Shown: positions 7,815 to 17,649 of the stretch, piece by piece
Layout: the number at the start of each line of letters is the position of its first letter
Numbering within the stretch: position 1 is the stretch's first letter
Source: Bifidobacterium myosotis
GTDB lineage: Bacteria > Actinomycetota > Actinomycetes > Actinomycetales > Bifidobacteriaceae
Direction of reading: 5' to 3'
Length of the DNA: 64,000 nt
NCBI RefSeq assembly: GCF_002259745.1
Contig: NZ_MWWW01000002.1
Span: 62,106-126,105, forward strand
The notes under the pieces: model-generated
The model's input: the letters and a program-made list of their open reading frames with translations, nothing else
Databases searched by the model: none
What the model was told of the DNA's origin: nothing
Program-made: the position numbers and the translations under genes

Positions 7815-10160
7815 ATGAAGCTTGCCGCCGCCTTGGTCAGTTGCGCTTTGTGTGTGACCGCCGCCACCGGTGGCATCTGGCTGAGCCGGCCCGCCGACAT
7901 GGATTATGGCCCGCTGCTTGCCGCTGCCAATGACCGGTATGCGGTGCTTGATGAGAACGGCACGCCCACGCGCTGGTATGTGGCTGGTCCGTCGGCGATG
8001 AATGCGGCTCCGGCCGATAACGCCACTGGCTCCGGCAGTGCGCAGGAATCGCAGAATAACACGCAGGATAATCAGGGCACCGAACACGGCCAGTCGGAAA
8101 CGTCTGCGGGATGGTCGGTCACGCGCATTCCCGCCGGCTCCGATACCGCGCCGACCTCCCCGTGGAAGGTTGCAGTGACGTATTCGCTGGACGGCCCGAA
8201 TGTGGACGCCAACGACGTACGCAATGCCTCCGGTCTCGTCGGCATCTACATCGACATCACGCCCGCCACCGGCGAAGCCAAGACGAGCGTGCCGGTCGTG
8301 GCCTTCACCGTGCCTACCCAGGTGGCCGACGACATCTCCGCGGATAAAGGCGTGTCCCTGTCCGCACAAGGCTCCGACACGCTTATCGCCGCTGCGGGAA
8401 AACCCGGCGAAGGACTGAACTTCAGCTGCTACATGAACGCCAAGGAATTCACGATGAGCCCGGTGGCGTTCGCCTCGCTGCCCTCGGAGGGGAATGACAC
8501 CGCGGGTACGGGCGCTGATGTCGATTCGGGCGAGGTGCCGGGACAGAATGGTCAGCCGCAGACCAATCAGTCAGATCAGACCGGGCAGACGGCTGACGCT
8601 GATGCCGCAGGCGCGGCAGCGCCGCAGTCTGGTGAAGCCGCCCAATCCGCCGATGCCGCGCAACTCGTCGCGACGGCCACTTCGTTGGTTGATTCCCTCA
8701 CCGATGCCGGTTCCGGCGAACACCAGCAGCTGATTGAGCAGCTCAAGGCGCTACGGGACAACGAGCGCCGACTGGACCAGTCCGTGGTCGCTGAACGCAA
8801 GGCCGCCCATAAGCAGACGTTCGACAACTACATGGCCGCGTACGTGGGCTCCTACACCACCCATCTTTCCGGGTCGATAGGCACCTCCACGCAGCTGCCC
8901 GCGCTGATGGGCACCGCCGGGGAATTGTCCGGAGACACGCCCTTGGCTCAGGCGGTCCTCGATCTCGCCGATGCGGTGAACAACGTGAGTGCGGCGCATA
9001 TGCACGCCGGAGCCGTGGACGCTTTGGACGAGGTGATTCGCCGCATCCAGCAGCAGGGCACCACGGGGCTCATCGATGATCTGACCACGGAAGCCGCCGA
9101 AGAGGCTACCAAAGGCTCCCAGCAGTATGCGGATGGGCAGAGCCAGCTGTCCGCCGCGATGATTCCGTATTCGATGAAGTACACGGACGTCTACACGTCC
9201 AATCTGTCGCTGCTGACCGGCGGCACATCCGCCGGAGCCTCCGCCTACACCCAACAGGCCATCGCCGAGACCAACGGCAGTGGAGATCTGAAGGACGCGC
9301 AGGCCAAAGTGGACGCTGCGATGGCCACGCTCGCCGCAGCCTGCGAGCACACCGGCAAGTCGCAGGCACTCAAGCAGATCGTGCTGCGGTTCTCCGACCA
9401 GTTCGAAGGCGGCGCGGCGACGGATACCGCGGCGACGGACGGTGTAACGAATGGTGCGACGGGCCGTAGGACGGGCGATGCCAAGGATGAGCAGTCTGCC
9501 GGCCAATCCGTCGCCGGCTTAACCGGAGTGAACGCCGTGACCGGACTGGCCGATCCGCAGTCCCAATCCTTCTATGGCCGAACCAAGGCCGCTGACGCCA
9601 AACGCAAGGCCCAGGCGGCACTCAAACAGGCCGAGGAGGCCAAGCAGCAGCAGTCGCAGGATGCCAACGCCTCGCTGGTGGACGATACGATTTCGATGTC
9701 CGCCGGCGACGTAATGAGCTATGCCAATGGGCTGACTTCGGCGTTGGGCAGTGGAAAGTCCGGGGATGCGGGGCAGTCGGGGGCGCCCGCATCGTCCGAC
9801 AAGTCCGGGGCGGGCGCCGGGGAATCATCGGACGCCGCCAACTCTGTGGGTTCCGCGGGTTCTTCGGGCTCCGGCAACGGCCAGACCGCCGATCAAAAGG
9901 GTGCCGGCAATGACGGGACCGGTGACGGGTCATCCACGACCCAGACCACGCATGACGACACCAATGACGCTCCGGTGCTGTTCGGCTTCGGCAAGGGCGG
10001 CACGTTGCTCACGCACGACATGAGCACATTGATCGGCGAGACCGTGGATCTTGGCGATGCCGGTGCACTCATCACCCAAGCCGCGACACAGCTTGGAGCC
10101 GCCGTGCCGCAGATGCACACCGACCGGCCGCGCTACCTGCTGGTGATTCCCACCGTGTGA
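7815..10160 (+). CDS. Large exported or membrane-anchored protein of unknown function, 781 residues
   Basis: The N-terminus has a short basic start and one hydrophobic stretch (LAAALVSCALCVTAATGGIW), so the protein is exported or anchored. About residues 25-210 form a folded region containing YSLDGPNVDANDV and VPVVAFTVPTQVADD. After an acidic Ser/Gln/Asp linker comes a long helical part (about 270-500) rich in Ala, Gln and charged residues. A low-complexity Ser/Gly/Ala tail precedes a short C-terminal domain ending RPRYLLVIPTV. No LPxTG signal or C-terminal membrane segment is present. I chose the ATG at 7815; a GTG five codons upstream is possible. I do not recognise a family. A bidirectional terminator separates it from the convergent valS gene. 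Confidence 0.75.
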   Translation: MKLAAALVSCALCVTAATGGIWLSRPADMDYGPLLAAANDRYAVLDENGTPTRWYVAGPSAMNAAPADNATGSGSAQESQNNTQDNQGTEHGQSETSAGWSVTRIPAGSDTAPTSPWKVAVTYSLDGPNVDANDVRNASGLVGIYIDITPATGEAKTSVPVVAFTVPTQVADDISADKGVSLSAQGSDTLIAAAGKPGEGLNFSCYMNAKEFTMSPVAFASLPSEGNDTAGTGADVDSGEVPGQNGQPQTNQSDQTGQTADADAAGAAAPQSGEAAQSADAAQLVATATSLVDSLTDAGSGEHQQLIEQLKALRDNERRLDQSVVAERKAAHKQTFDNYMAAYVGSYTTHLSGSIGTSTQLPALMGTAGELSGDTPLAQAVLDLADAVNNVSAAHMHAGAVDALDEVIRRIQQQGTTGLIDDLTTEAAEEATKGSQQYADGQSQLSAAMIPYSMKYTDVYTSNLSLLTGGTSAGASAYTQQAIAETNGSGDLKDAQAKVDAAMATLAAACEHTGKSQALKQIVLRFSDQFEGGAATDTAATDGVTNGATGRRTGDAKDEQSAGQSVAGLTGVNAVTGLADPQSQSFYGRTKAADAKRKAQAALKQAEEAKQQQSQDANASLVDDTISMSAGDVMSYANGLTSALGSGKSGDAGQSGAPASSDKSGAGAGESSDAANSVGSAGSSGSGNGQTADQKGAGNDGTGDGSSTTQTTHDDTNDAPVLFGFGKGGTLLTHDMSTLIGETVDLGDAGALITQAATQLGAAVPQMHTDRPRYLLVIPTV

Positions 10161-10185
10161 ATCGCCGCAACCGAGCCCTGATACG

Positions 10186-10220
10186 AAAATCGGCTCCCCT
10201 CGCTTGAGGGAAGCCGATTT
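10186..10220. terminator. Bidirectional terminator between the 781-residue protein gene and valS
   Basis: AAAATCGGCT ... AGCCGATTT forms a stem with A-run and T-run flanks, so it can stop transcripts arriving from both convergent genes. Confidence 0.85.
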
Positions 10221-10226
10221 CACTTG

Positions 10227-10338
10227 TTACTTCTTTACCGGCTGAGCCGTGAAGCGGACAGCCCGATGGGCTGTCCGCAGGCGAAGTGAGCGGCCGCGCC
10301 ATATGCGGCCGCGAAGGCCGCCGGTAAAGAAGCGAAGG
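10227..10338 (-). repeat. Gene-end module with stranded copy of the valS 3' terminus
   Basis: Between the valS stop codon and its terminator lies a module of about 110 bp. Its distal edge (10227-10242) reads, in gene sense, CCGGTAAAGAAGTAA, matching the valS ending (Pro-Val-Lys-Lys-stop). Within it is the hairpin GACAGCCC/GGGCTGTC (10257-10275), followed on the plus strand by AGGCGAAGTGAGCGGC, and a GC-rich palindrome. At 10318-10338 an inverted copy of the valS end pairs with the true end. The same hairpin-plus-box organisation occurs at ppa and gpsA. Confidence 0.7.
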
Positions 10339-10339
10339 C

Positions 10340-13120
10340 TTACTTCGCCTTCTTCACCGGCGGCTCGCCGAGTTCGCTGTCCTCGACGATCACGTTGATG
10401 GCGTTTTCGGTTTCGGCCTTGGCGCTCTTGGCTGCGTCGGCGGCGGCCTCGGCGGTCGCACGCACGGCCTTGATCGCGGCGGCGGCACCCACGAAGGAGA
10501 TGCGGCCCACCACGCGGCCGGCCTCGGCGATATCGCCCAGAGCGCTTTCGAGGGACTCGCGCACCTCGTCGTCCACACCGAGCTTGACCGACAGAATCGG
10601 CGTCTTCATGGAGACCTTCGCCTTGGACTTGATGCCACGCAGCGCGGCCAGCGCCTCGCCGGCGTGGGCCAGCAGGTCGGGGGAGACCTTGAAGGCCGCG
10701 GCGGCGTACACGTCCGGAGTCGGCCATGCGGCGCGGTGCACGGAGCCTTCGCCCTCGTGCATCCAGCTCCACACCTCTTCGGTGGCGTACGGCAGGTACG
10801 GGGCGAGCAGACGCGCGAACGCATCCAGACCCAGACCCAGCGCGGTGCGGGCGGACTTCACGGCGGCCTCGGACGGCACATGACCGGTCGCGTCGGCGGT
10901 ACCGTAGGCGCGGTTCTTGACCAGCTCGATGTAGTCGTCGCAGAACTGCCAGAAGTAGGACTCGATGGTCTCGAGCGCCTTGGAGTGCTCGTAGGCCTCC
11001 ATCGCATCGGTGGCCTGACGGACCACCAGCGCCATCTTGGCCATCGCGGCGCGGTCCAGCGGCTCGGTCACATCGGCCGGGTCCCAGGCGGCCGTGGCCG
11101 CGGCGCCCACATGATGGTTCTCGTCCTCGCGGCCGATGGCCAGCGCGAACTTGGTGGCGTTCAGCAGTTTGATGGCCAGTCGACGGCCGATCTTCATCTG
11201 GCCGACGTCGTACGTGGCGTCCAGACCAAGACGGGCGGCGGCGGCCCAATACCGCACGGCATCCGCGCCGAACTTCTCGATCGGCTCGTTCGGCACCACG
11301 ACGTTGCCCTTGGACTTCGACATCTTCTTGTGGTCCGGGTCGAGAATCCAGCCGGACAGTGTGGCGTGTGCCCACGGCAGGCAGTGGTTCTCGAGATGCG
11401 CACGATCCACGGTGGAGAACAGCCAGGTGCGGATGATGTCCTGGCCCTGCGGGCGCAAATCCATCGGGAACGTGGAGGCGAACAAGGCCTTGGACGCCTC
11501 GTCCGGCTCGGCCCAGTGGGTCACGATCTGCGGGGTGAGCGATGAGGTCGCCCACGTATCCATGATGTCCTTCTCGGCGGTGAAGCCACCGGGCACGTCA
11601 CGCTGCTCGGCGGTGAAGCCTTCCGGCATGTCGATGGTCGGGTCGATCGGCAGACGGTCCTCGGACGGGGTCAGCGGGTGATCGTAGTCGGTGGTGCCAT
11701 CCTCAAGCACCGGGTACCACAGCGGGAACGGCACGCCGAAGAAGCGCTGGCGGGAGATCAGCCAGTCGCCGTTGAGGCCATGCACCCAGTTGTCGTAGCG
11801 CACGCGCATGAAGTCCGGGTGGAAGTTGAGCTCCTTGCCACGCTCGATGAGCTGGGCGTTGAGCTCCGGGTCGGTGCCGCCGTTCTTCAGGTACCACTGG
11901 CGGGAGGTGACGATCTCGAGCGGCTTGTCGCCCTTCTCATAGAAGTTCGTCATACGCTTGGTCGGCGTTGGCTCACCGTCCAGATCGCCGGACTCACGCA
12001 GGTGGTCCACGATGATCTTGCGGGCGGAGAACGTGGTCTTGCCGGCGGTCTCCTCGAAAATCGCCTTACCGTTCTCGTCGGTAATCCAGTCCGGCACGGT
12101 CATGACGATGCGGCCATTGCGCTGGATGATCGAACGGGTGGGGAGCTTGAGGTCGCGCCACCACTGCACATCGGTCACGTCACCGAAGGTGCAGCACATG
12201 GCGATGCCGGCGCCCTTGTCCATCTCGGCGGCCGGATGCGCGAGAATCGGCACCTTGACCTTGAACAGCGGGGAGTAGACGTACTGGCCGAAGTACTGCT
12301 TGTAGCGGTCATCGTCCGGGTTGGCGATCAGCGAGGTGCAGGCCGCCAGCAGCTCGGGACGGGTGGTCTCGATGTAGATCGGGGTGCCGTCCTCGAAGCG
12401 GAAGGCCACCTTGTGGTAGAAGCCCGGGTACTCGCGGGATTCGAGCTCGGCCTGGGCCACGGCGGTCTGGAAGGTCACGTCCCACAGGCCGGGGGCGTCC
12501 TGCTGGTACGCCTCGCCACGGGCCAGATTGCGCAGGAACGCCTTCTGGGCCACGCGCTGCGGGTGCTCGCCGATGGTGTGGTAGGTCTGCGACCAGTCAA
12601 TCGACAGGCCCAGCTTGCGCCACAGCGCCTCGAACTGCTTCTCGTCCTGGGCGGTGAGCTTCTCGCACAGCTCGATGAAGTTCTTACGGGAAATCGGCAC
12701 CTGATCCTTGGCGTCGATCTTCTTGCCGTCGGTGCCCTCGAACGGCGGCTTGAAATCGGGGTCGTAGGGGAGGGACACGTCCACGCGCACGCCGTAGTAG
12801 TTCTGCACGCGACGCTCGGTGGGCAGGCCGTTGTCGTCCCAGCCCATCGGGTAGAACACGTCGTAGCCGCGCATGCGCTTGTAGCGTGCGATCACATCGG
12901 TATGCGTGTAGGAGAACACATGACCCACATGCAGCGAACCGGAGACGGTGGGCGGCGGGGTGTCGATGGAGTACACGGCCTTGCGGTCGCGGGTGTTCTG
13001 GAATTTGTAGGTGCCGTTGTCGTCCCAAACGGCGCGCCACTTGTCCTCAAGACCGTCCACGCCGACCTTGTCGGGCAGCGGGGTGAGGTTGGCGGTGATG
13101 ATGGATTTGCCTTCAGTCAT
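10340..13120 (-). CDS. valS: Valyl-tRNA synthetase
   Basis: This 926-residue class I synthetase charges tRNA-Val. It has the HIGH motif as SGSLHVGHVFSYTHTD near residue 45, the editing-domain region ETTRPELLAACTSLIANP, and the KMSKS loop in DHKKMSKSKGNVVVP. An anticodon-binding domain and a C-terminal coiled region with Ala/Glu-rich helices follow. The ATG at 13120 (MTEGKSIITANLTPLPDKV) is chosen although no clear ribosome site is visible; the open frame extends upstream to 13321 over the preceding gene's coding end. The stop codon is followed by a duplicated-terminus module rather than directly by the terminator. Confidence 0.95.
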   Translation of the reverse strand: MTEGKSIITANLTPLPDKVGVDGLEDKWRAVWDDNGTYKFQNTRDRKAVYSIDTPPPTVSGSLHVGHVFSYTHTDVIARYKRMRGYDVFYPMGWDDNGLPTERRVQNYYGVRVDVSLPYDPDFKPPFEGTDGKKIDAKDQVPISRKNFIELCEKLTAQDEKQFEALWRKLGLSIDWSQTYHTIGEHPQRVAQKAFLRNLARGEAYQQDAPGLWDVTFQTAVAQAELESREYPGFYHKVAFRFEDGTPIYIETTRPELLAACTSLIANPDDDRYKQYFGQYVYSPLFKVKVPILAHPAAEMDKGAGIAMCCTFGDVTDVQWWRDLKLPTRSIIQRNGRIVMTVPDWITDENGKAIFEETAGKTTFSARKIIVDHLRESGDLDGEPTPTKRMTNFYEKGDKPLEIVTSRQWYLKNGGTDPELNAQLIERGKELNFHPDFMRVRYDNWVHGLNGDWLISRQRFFGVPFPLWYPVLEDGTTDYDHPLTPSEDRLPIDPTIDMPEGFTAEQRDVPGGFTAEKDIMDTWATSSLTPQIVTHWAEPDEASKALFASTFPMDLRPQGQDIIRTWLFSTVDRAHLENHCLPWAHATLSGWILDPDHKKMSKSKGNVVVPNEPIEKFGADAVRYWAAAARLGLDATYDVGQMKIGRRLAIKLLNATKFALAIGREDENHHVGAAATAAWDPADVTEPLDRAAMAKMALVVRQATDAMEAYEHSKALETIESYFWQFCDDYIELVKNRAYGTADATGHVPSEAAVKSARTALGLGLDAFARLLAPYLPYATEEVWSWMHEGEGSVHRAAWPTPDVYAAAAFKVSPDLLAHAGEALAALRGIKSKAKVSMKTPILSVKLGVDDEVRESLESALGDIAEAGRVVGRISFVGAAAAIKAVRATAEAAADAAKSAKAETENAINVIVEDSELGEPPVKKAK

Positions 13121-13178
13121 AACGCCAAAGTTTATGCATGTTGCATGACAAGGCGCATGGCAAGGCGCATGATTCCGC

Positions 13179-14957
13179 CTATCCCATCCGCACCTCGGCC
13201 AGCGGCAGCCGCTGATCCACCATCGCGGTCGGATATCCGGCCAGGCCGGTCCTCGCGGCCGTGAAGCAGACCCGCGTGTACAGCCAATCGGCGGCCGCGT
13301 CCTCGCTGAGCGCTCGCGCATACGTTTTCATCCGGGCCGCATAGTCCGTCTCATTCGTGGCCGCACGGGCCGAGGCGTACGCCTGCTGCGCCTCGGCATC
13401 GTCATAATGGAATATGGAATCGGTGTCCACGAACATGCCGGCATCATCCGTGCCGTTCATGCTCAGAATCGTCATCTCCCATGTGCCCGCCTGAATCCGG
13501 GCCGCATAATCGGTGTTGGAGAGCACCTCCAGATTCACGCGCGGACGTGCTCCCTGCTCGATCTGATTCTTGATGGTCTCCGCCACGGACCGCCATCGCT
13601 CGGTGACCACCAGATCCACCGTGGTCAGATACTCGTCGCCGAAATACGCGAGCATCGACTGCGCCTTGACGGTGTCATAGGGAAACAGGCCGGTCAGGTC
13701 CTCGTACCCCGGCTCCATGGTGCTGATCGGCCCGCCGAGCGCGCCGCCCGAATCCTGCTGCGAGGCGGCGATCCCGGTCGCGTCGATCTGATGACGGAAC
13801 GCCTTGCGCACCTGCTCATCCGAAAGCAGCGAATCGTTGCCGTGATTGTACGCCAGCAGCACCTTGGATGTGGTCGCGCCGGTGCTGACAGTCACTTGGC
13901 CGCCGGTGCCGTCCGACTGCCCTTCCGACTGTGCGCCCTGCCGCAACGTGGTCGCGACGTCGGCGCCCAATCCCGGCGCCCAGTCGATCGCGCCACTGCG
14001 CACGGCCTGGGCCAGCGCGTCATCGTCATCGTATGCGGCAATGGTCACGGCCGCGCTCGCCGCCAACGTGCCGTGGTAGGCGCCGTTACGCTTGAGCGTC
14101 AGCGACCGTCCGGGACGGAATCCGTCCACGATGAACGGCCCGGAGCCGGCGGACTGCGTCGCGTAATCGATGCCGGTGCCCTCGGCATCGAACACCGTGC
14201 CGAGCGGACCGGCAAGCGCGCGCGGCAGCGTGGGATTCGGCTGTCCCAGTGCGATGACCACGGTGCGGGCGTCCGGATTGGTCACCGACCGCAGGTCGCC
14301 GAGCGCATCCACGCCGCTGGCCTTGGCGACGACCGACTGCTGCATGGACCAGACCACGTCCGTGGCATCGAGCGTGTGCCCGTTCGAGAACGTGGCGCCG
14401 TTCGCGATGGTGAACGTATAGGTGAGTCCGTCCTCGGACACCGTCCAGCCCGTGGCCAGACCGGGTTTGAGCTGATTGTGCTGGTCCGTGGCGACCAGCG
14501 TCTCGTAGACGTTGCCGATGAGCAGTCGTTCGGCCGAGGGGACCGTATCGAGTGCGGTGACGTCGGACGAGCTGCCCAACTGATTGGTTGAGCCGGTCGT
14601 ACCGTTCTCGCCGGCCGTGCTGGCCGCGGCGGCGAACGGGCGGATATCCAACGATTCCGGCACGTCGGTGACGCCGACCTTCACCGTGCCATCGTTCGAG
14701 GATACGGCGGCACCGACGAAACCCGGCCACGCGATGCGATGATGCAGCACCGACCAGCCGCCCCAGACGAGTGCGCTGAGCAAGGCGACCATCCCTAGGA
14801 ACACGCCCCACTGGACCCATGCGTGGCCCCATGCGCCATGCCGTTCGTTCCGTCTGCCCTGTTGCATGGGCCCAAGTCTAACCGGTGGCGCTGATGGCGT
14901 GGCGCTGCTGATGGTGCGCGGCTGATGATGCGCATGGCCGGCGGCTGTTTCAGACAT
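13179..14957 (-). CDS. ABC transporter substrate-binding protein, family 5 (oligopeptide/dipeptide type)
   Basis: The 592-residue protein has an N-terminal signal-anchor (VFLGMVALLSALVWGGWSVL) and then an SBP family 5 body: LLIGNVYETLVATD, LKPGLATGWTVSEDGLTYTF, the FSNGHTLDATDVVWSM segment and QSAGSGPFIVDGF. Such proteins capture peptides, or sometimes nickel or glycosides, for an ABC importer. No permease or ATPase genes lie beside it, so it is an orphan binding protein or has another envelope role. There is no lipobox; the hydrophobic segment seems to tether it. The ATG at 14957 has GGGGAG 12 bases before it; an ATG at 14867 would shorten it by 30 residues. Confidence 0.8.
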   Translation of the reverse strand: MSETAAGHAHHQPRTISSATPSAPPVRLGPMQQGRRNERHGAWGHAWVQWGVFLGMVALLSALVWGGWSVLHHRIAWPGFVGAAVSSNDGTVKVGVTDVPESLDIRPFAAAASTAGENGTTGSTNQLGSSSDVTALDTVPSAERLLIGNVYETLVATDQHNQLKPGLATGWTVSEDGLTYTFTIANGATFSNGHTLDATDVVWSMQQSVVAKASGVDALGDLRSVTNPDARTVVIALGQPNPTLPRALAGPLGTVFDAEGTGIDYATQSAGSGPFIVDGFRPGRSLTLKRNGAYHGTLAASAAVTIAAYDDDDALAQAVRSGAIDWAPGLGADVATTLRQGAQSEGQSDGTGGQVTVSTGATTSKVLLAYNHGNDSLLSDEQVRKAFRHQIDATGIAASQQDSGGALGGPISTMEPGYEDLTGLFPYDTVKAQSMLAYFGDEYLTTVDLVVTERWRSVAETIKNQIEQGARPRVNLEVLSNTDYAARIQAGTWEMTILSMNGTDDAGMFVDTDSIFHYDDAEAQQAYASARAATNETDYAARMKTYARALSEDAAADWLYTRVCFTAARTGLAGYPTAMVDQRLPLAEVRMG

Positions 14958-15098
14958 CCCGATTATCGGCTCCCCGGACGGGAACGGCTCCCGGAATCGG
15001 TTCCGGCAAGGGAACGGCCACGCCCCGGCAGTGGCGGTCATCAGTGGCGGTCATCAGTGCCGGGGCGGAAGTGTGTACGCTCCACCAAGGGGCAATCT

Positions 15099-15767
15099 CT
15101 ACGCGGCTGTGGGTTCGAAGCTCGGGCAGGTATCGGCGAGCGGGCAGTGGCCGCAGTCGGGTTTGCGGGCGTGGCAGGTGGCGCGTCCGAACAGGATGAG
15201 CCGGTGACTCAGATCGGTCCATTCCTCAGGCGGAAAACACGCGGTGATCTCCTTCTCGACCTTCACCGGATCGGACTTCGCGACTCGCCAGTCCGTGCGC
15301 CAGCGCAGACGCCCGGTCACACGCATCACATGCGTATCCACCGGGAACCCGGGAATGCCGAAGGCGTTGCCGAGCACGACGTTCGCGGTTTTGCGTCCCA
15401 CGCCGGGCAGGCTCGTCAGCTCCTCCATCGTGTGCGGCACATCGCCGTTGAACCGCTCGTCCAATGCGGCAGCCAGTCCGAGGAGATGCTGCGTTTTCGA
15501 CCGGTAGAAACCGAGCGGATGGATGATATCCTCCACCTGGGTCGGATTGGCGTTGGCCAGCGCCGCCGCGGTGGGATAGGTGGCGAACAGTTTCGGGGTG
15601 ACGGTGTTGACCCGTTTGTCCGTGGTCTGGGCGCTCAGAACCGTGGCGATCAGCAGTTGCAGCGGCGTTGAGAAATGGAGTGCGCATTTCGGTGCCGGAA
15701 TCACCTGGCGCAGGATGTCGTATTCATCATGCATGCGTACGATTCGCGCGGTTTTGGATTCTCGCAT
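15099..15767 (-). CDS. nth: Endonuclease III (DNA glycosylase/AP lyase)
   Basis: The 222-residue protein removes oxidised pyrimidines in base excision repair. The helix-hairpin-helix LPGVGRKTANVVL supplies the catalytic lysine, VDTHVMRVTGRL the catalytic aspartate, and the C-terminus has the 4Fe-4S pattern C-X6-C-X2-C-X5-C (CHARKPDCGHCPLADTC). Length is normal. It lies 24 bases downstream of the glnR-like gene on the same strand, and so probably shares its transcript. Confidence 0.95.
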   Translation of the reverse strand: MRESKTARIVRMHDEYDILRQVIPAPKCALHFSTPLQLLIATVLSAQTTDKRVNTVTPKLFATYPTAAALANANPTQVEDIIHPLGFYRSKTQHLLGLAAALDERFNGDVPHTMEELTSLPGVGRKTANVVLGNAFGIPGFPVDTHVMRVTGRLRWRTDWRVAKSDPVKVEKEITACFPPEEWTDLSHRLILFGRATCHARKPDCGHCPLADTCPSFEPTAA

Positions 15768-15791
15768 GGAGTGCCTTGCGAAGACGCGGAA

Positions 15792-16601
15792 TCAGGCGGC
15801 GGCGTTGAGGTCAGGGGTGTCGCCGTCGGCATCGATGGAACCTGCGCGGGATGAGGCGGACTGTGCGGCCTGCTTGGCGGCCGCCGTGCCACGGTCGTTC
15901 TCCGGCGGGTCGAATCGGTAACCCACGTTGCGCACCGTGCCGATGAGATGCTCGTATTCGCCGCCGAGCTTGGCGCGCAGACGACGGATGTGCACATCCA
16001 CCGTGCGGGTGCCGCCGTAGTAGTCGTAGCCCCACACTTCCTGCAGCAGTTGCGCGCGGGTGAACACGCGGCCCGGATGCTGGACCAGATACTTGAGCAG
16101 CTCGAATTCCTTGTAGGCCAGATCGATGGGCCGGCCGTGCAGCGATGCGGTGTATCCGTTGGTGTCCACGATGAGGTCGCCGGAGCGGATCTGCCCGTCC
16201 TCCACCGTGGTGCCATCGTCGGATGCGGCTCCCGCAGGCGCGGCGGCCGGCGCGTTTCCGCGTTCGGAGACCAGACGCAGGCGCCCTTCCACCTCGGCCG
16301 GGGAAGCGGTGGTCACCACCACGTCGGCGATGCCCCACTGCGAATTGACCACAGTGAAACCGCCCTCGGTAAGCACCAGCACAATCGGCGTGGACAGGCC
16401 GGAGGCGTGGATGAGACGGCACAGCGTTTTGGCGGTGGCCAGATCGTCGCGCGCGTCCAGGAAGAGAATCGTGTTCTCCGGCATCTTTACCAGGCTCGCC
16501 GCGTCCATCGGCAGAACGCGCACGCGGTGGGAGAGCAACGCCAGCGACGGCAGAACCGTGGCGGGGTCGCTGGCGAATGTCATCAACGTAAGATCCGTCA
16601 C
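15792..16601 (-). CDS. GlnR-like orphan response regulator (OmpR/PhoB winged helix)
   Basis: The 269-residue regulator has a degenerate receiver domain with the actinobacterial GlnR signature [15 protein letters not shown] and [19 protein letters not shown]-terminal winged helix follows ([43 protein letters not shown]). No sensor kinase gene is adjacent, as is usual for GlnR, the global nitrogen regulator of many actinobacteria. The GTG at 16601 (MTDLTLMTF) is favoured by a GAGGGGG site; an in-frame ATG 11 codons upstream lies before that site. An Ala-rich tail of about 30 residues follows the DNA-binding domain. Confidence 0.82.
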   Translation of the reverse strand: MTDLTLMTFASDPATVLPSLALLSHRVRVLPMDAASLVKMPENTILFLDARDDLATAKTLCRLIHASGLSTPIVLVLTEGGFTVVNSQWGIADVVVTTASPAEVEGRLRLVSERGNAPAAAPAGAASDDGTTVEDGQIRSGDLIVDTNGYTASLHGRPIDLAYKEFELLKYLVQHPGRVFTRAQLLQEVWGYDYYGGTRTVDVHIRRLRAKLGGEYEHLIGTVRNVGYRFDPPENDRGTAAAKQAAQSASSRAGSIDADGDTPDLNAAA

Positions 16602-16816
16602 GCTAATTCCCCCTCTGATGAATCCGCGGTGCACGCCGTGGGTGTGATCAATCGTTACGATCGTGGGACCGGCGGGTTGAAGCCGCTACCGTCACGTTGT
16701 CTTTCATTGTACGCTCGCGTCTTGGACACATGAATGGCAGCGGTACGGAATATGAACAGCGAACGGATTCGTGTCGGATGCGCGCCGCATGGCGACCGAC
16801 GGGCGCTATACGAAGT

Positions 16817-17521
16817 TCAGGCGAGGATACGCGTGAGCAGCAGGGTTGCGGCGGCGATGGTCACGCCCATGAGCATCACCGGAAGCAGACCGGTGCCGAT
16901 CCAAGGGTGACGGATGGTCGGGTCCGGATCGGCGTCGCGCACCCACAGTGTGGAGGCCACGGCCAGCGCCAGCGCCAGCGCCACCATCACGACGATGGTG
17001 ACCGTGCCGACGAGGGAATCCCTGAGCAGTAGGGCACCCAGATTCGGCAGGAAACACCAGCCCGCCACTGCGATTGCGGCTACGCCTGATGTGGTGGCAT
17101 GGGAGAGCGCGCGGATGAGATGGGAGCGGTTCTCGCGGGCCATCTGGCGGGCGAAGGACAGAATCACCAGCACCACCAACAGCAGGCCGACGGCCAACGC
17201 CCAGGAGTACCAGGGCAGGGCGTTGCCGTCCGGAGTGGACTGATCGGCCGGTGCCTTGCCGGAAGGGAAGGGCACCACGACGAAAATCAGTGAAACCACG
17301 CCGAACACCAGCGTTGCCGCACGATCCAGTGTGGTGCCGCGGAATGGCCAGAACAGCACGAACTGACTGAGCACCAGCGCCGAAATGATCAGCGGAATCG
17401 CCGGCAGCGGACCGGGGGAGGGGATGGCCGTGGCCGCAATGAGCAGTGCATAGGCTGTGAACTGGATCAGCAGCATGCCCAATGCCTTGTTCTTCCAGTT
17501 CGGTTGGGTGATTTCGCTCAT
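16817..17521 (-). CDS. Multi-pass membrane protein of unknown function, 234 residues
   Basis: The protein has about seven hydrophobic segments, including LGMLLIQFTAYALLIAATAI near residue 15, LPAIPLIISALVLSQFVLFW near 45, VSLIFVVVPF, ALAVGLLLVVLVIL and two near the C-terminus (TIVVMVALALALAVAS, LLPVMLMGVTIAAATLLL). A short cytoplasmic basic loop (RQMARENRSHLIR) lies in the middle. It stands alone between mntP and the glnR-like gene. I do not recognise a family. Confidence 0.7.
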   Translation of the reverse strand: MSEITQPNWKNKALGMLLIQFTAYALLIAATAIPSPGPLPAIPLIISALVLSQFVLFWPFRGTTLDRAATLVFGVVSLIFVVVPFPSGKAPADQSTPDGNALPWYSWALAVGLLLVVLVILSFARQMARENRSHLIRALSHATTSGVAAIAVAGWCFLPNLGALLLRDSLVGTVTIVVMVALALALAVASTLWVRDADPDPTIRHPWIGTGLLPVMLMGVTIAAATLLLTRILA

Positions 17522-17649
17522 GTACAGCCTCTCAGTCGGGAAACGTCTCATAACATCCTACTTCGTGCAGAGGAACGTGCCGGGACACGGTAGGACTTAC
17601 ACGGTGGAACTTGAGCAGTAGGTGCGCAGTAGGACTTACGGGAGCGCGG

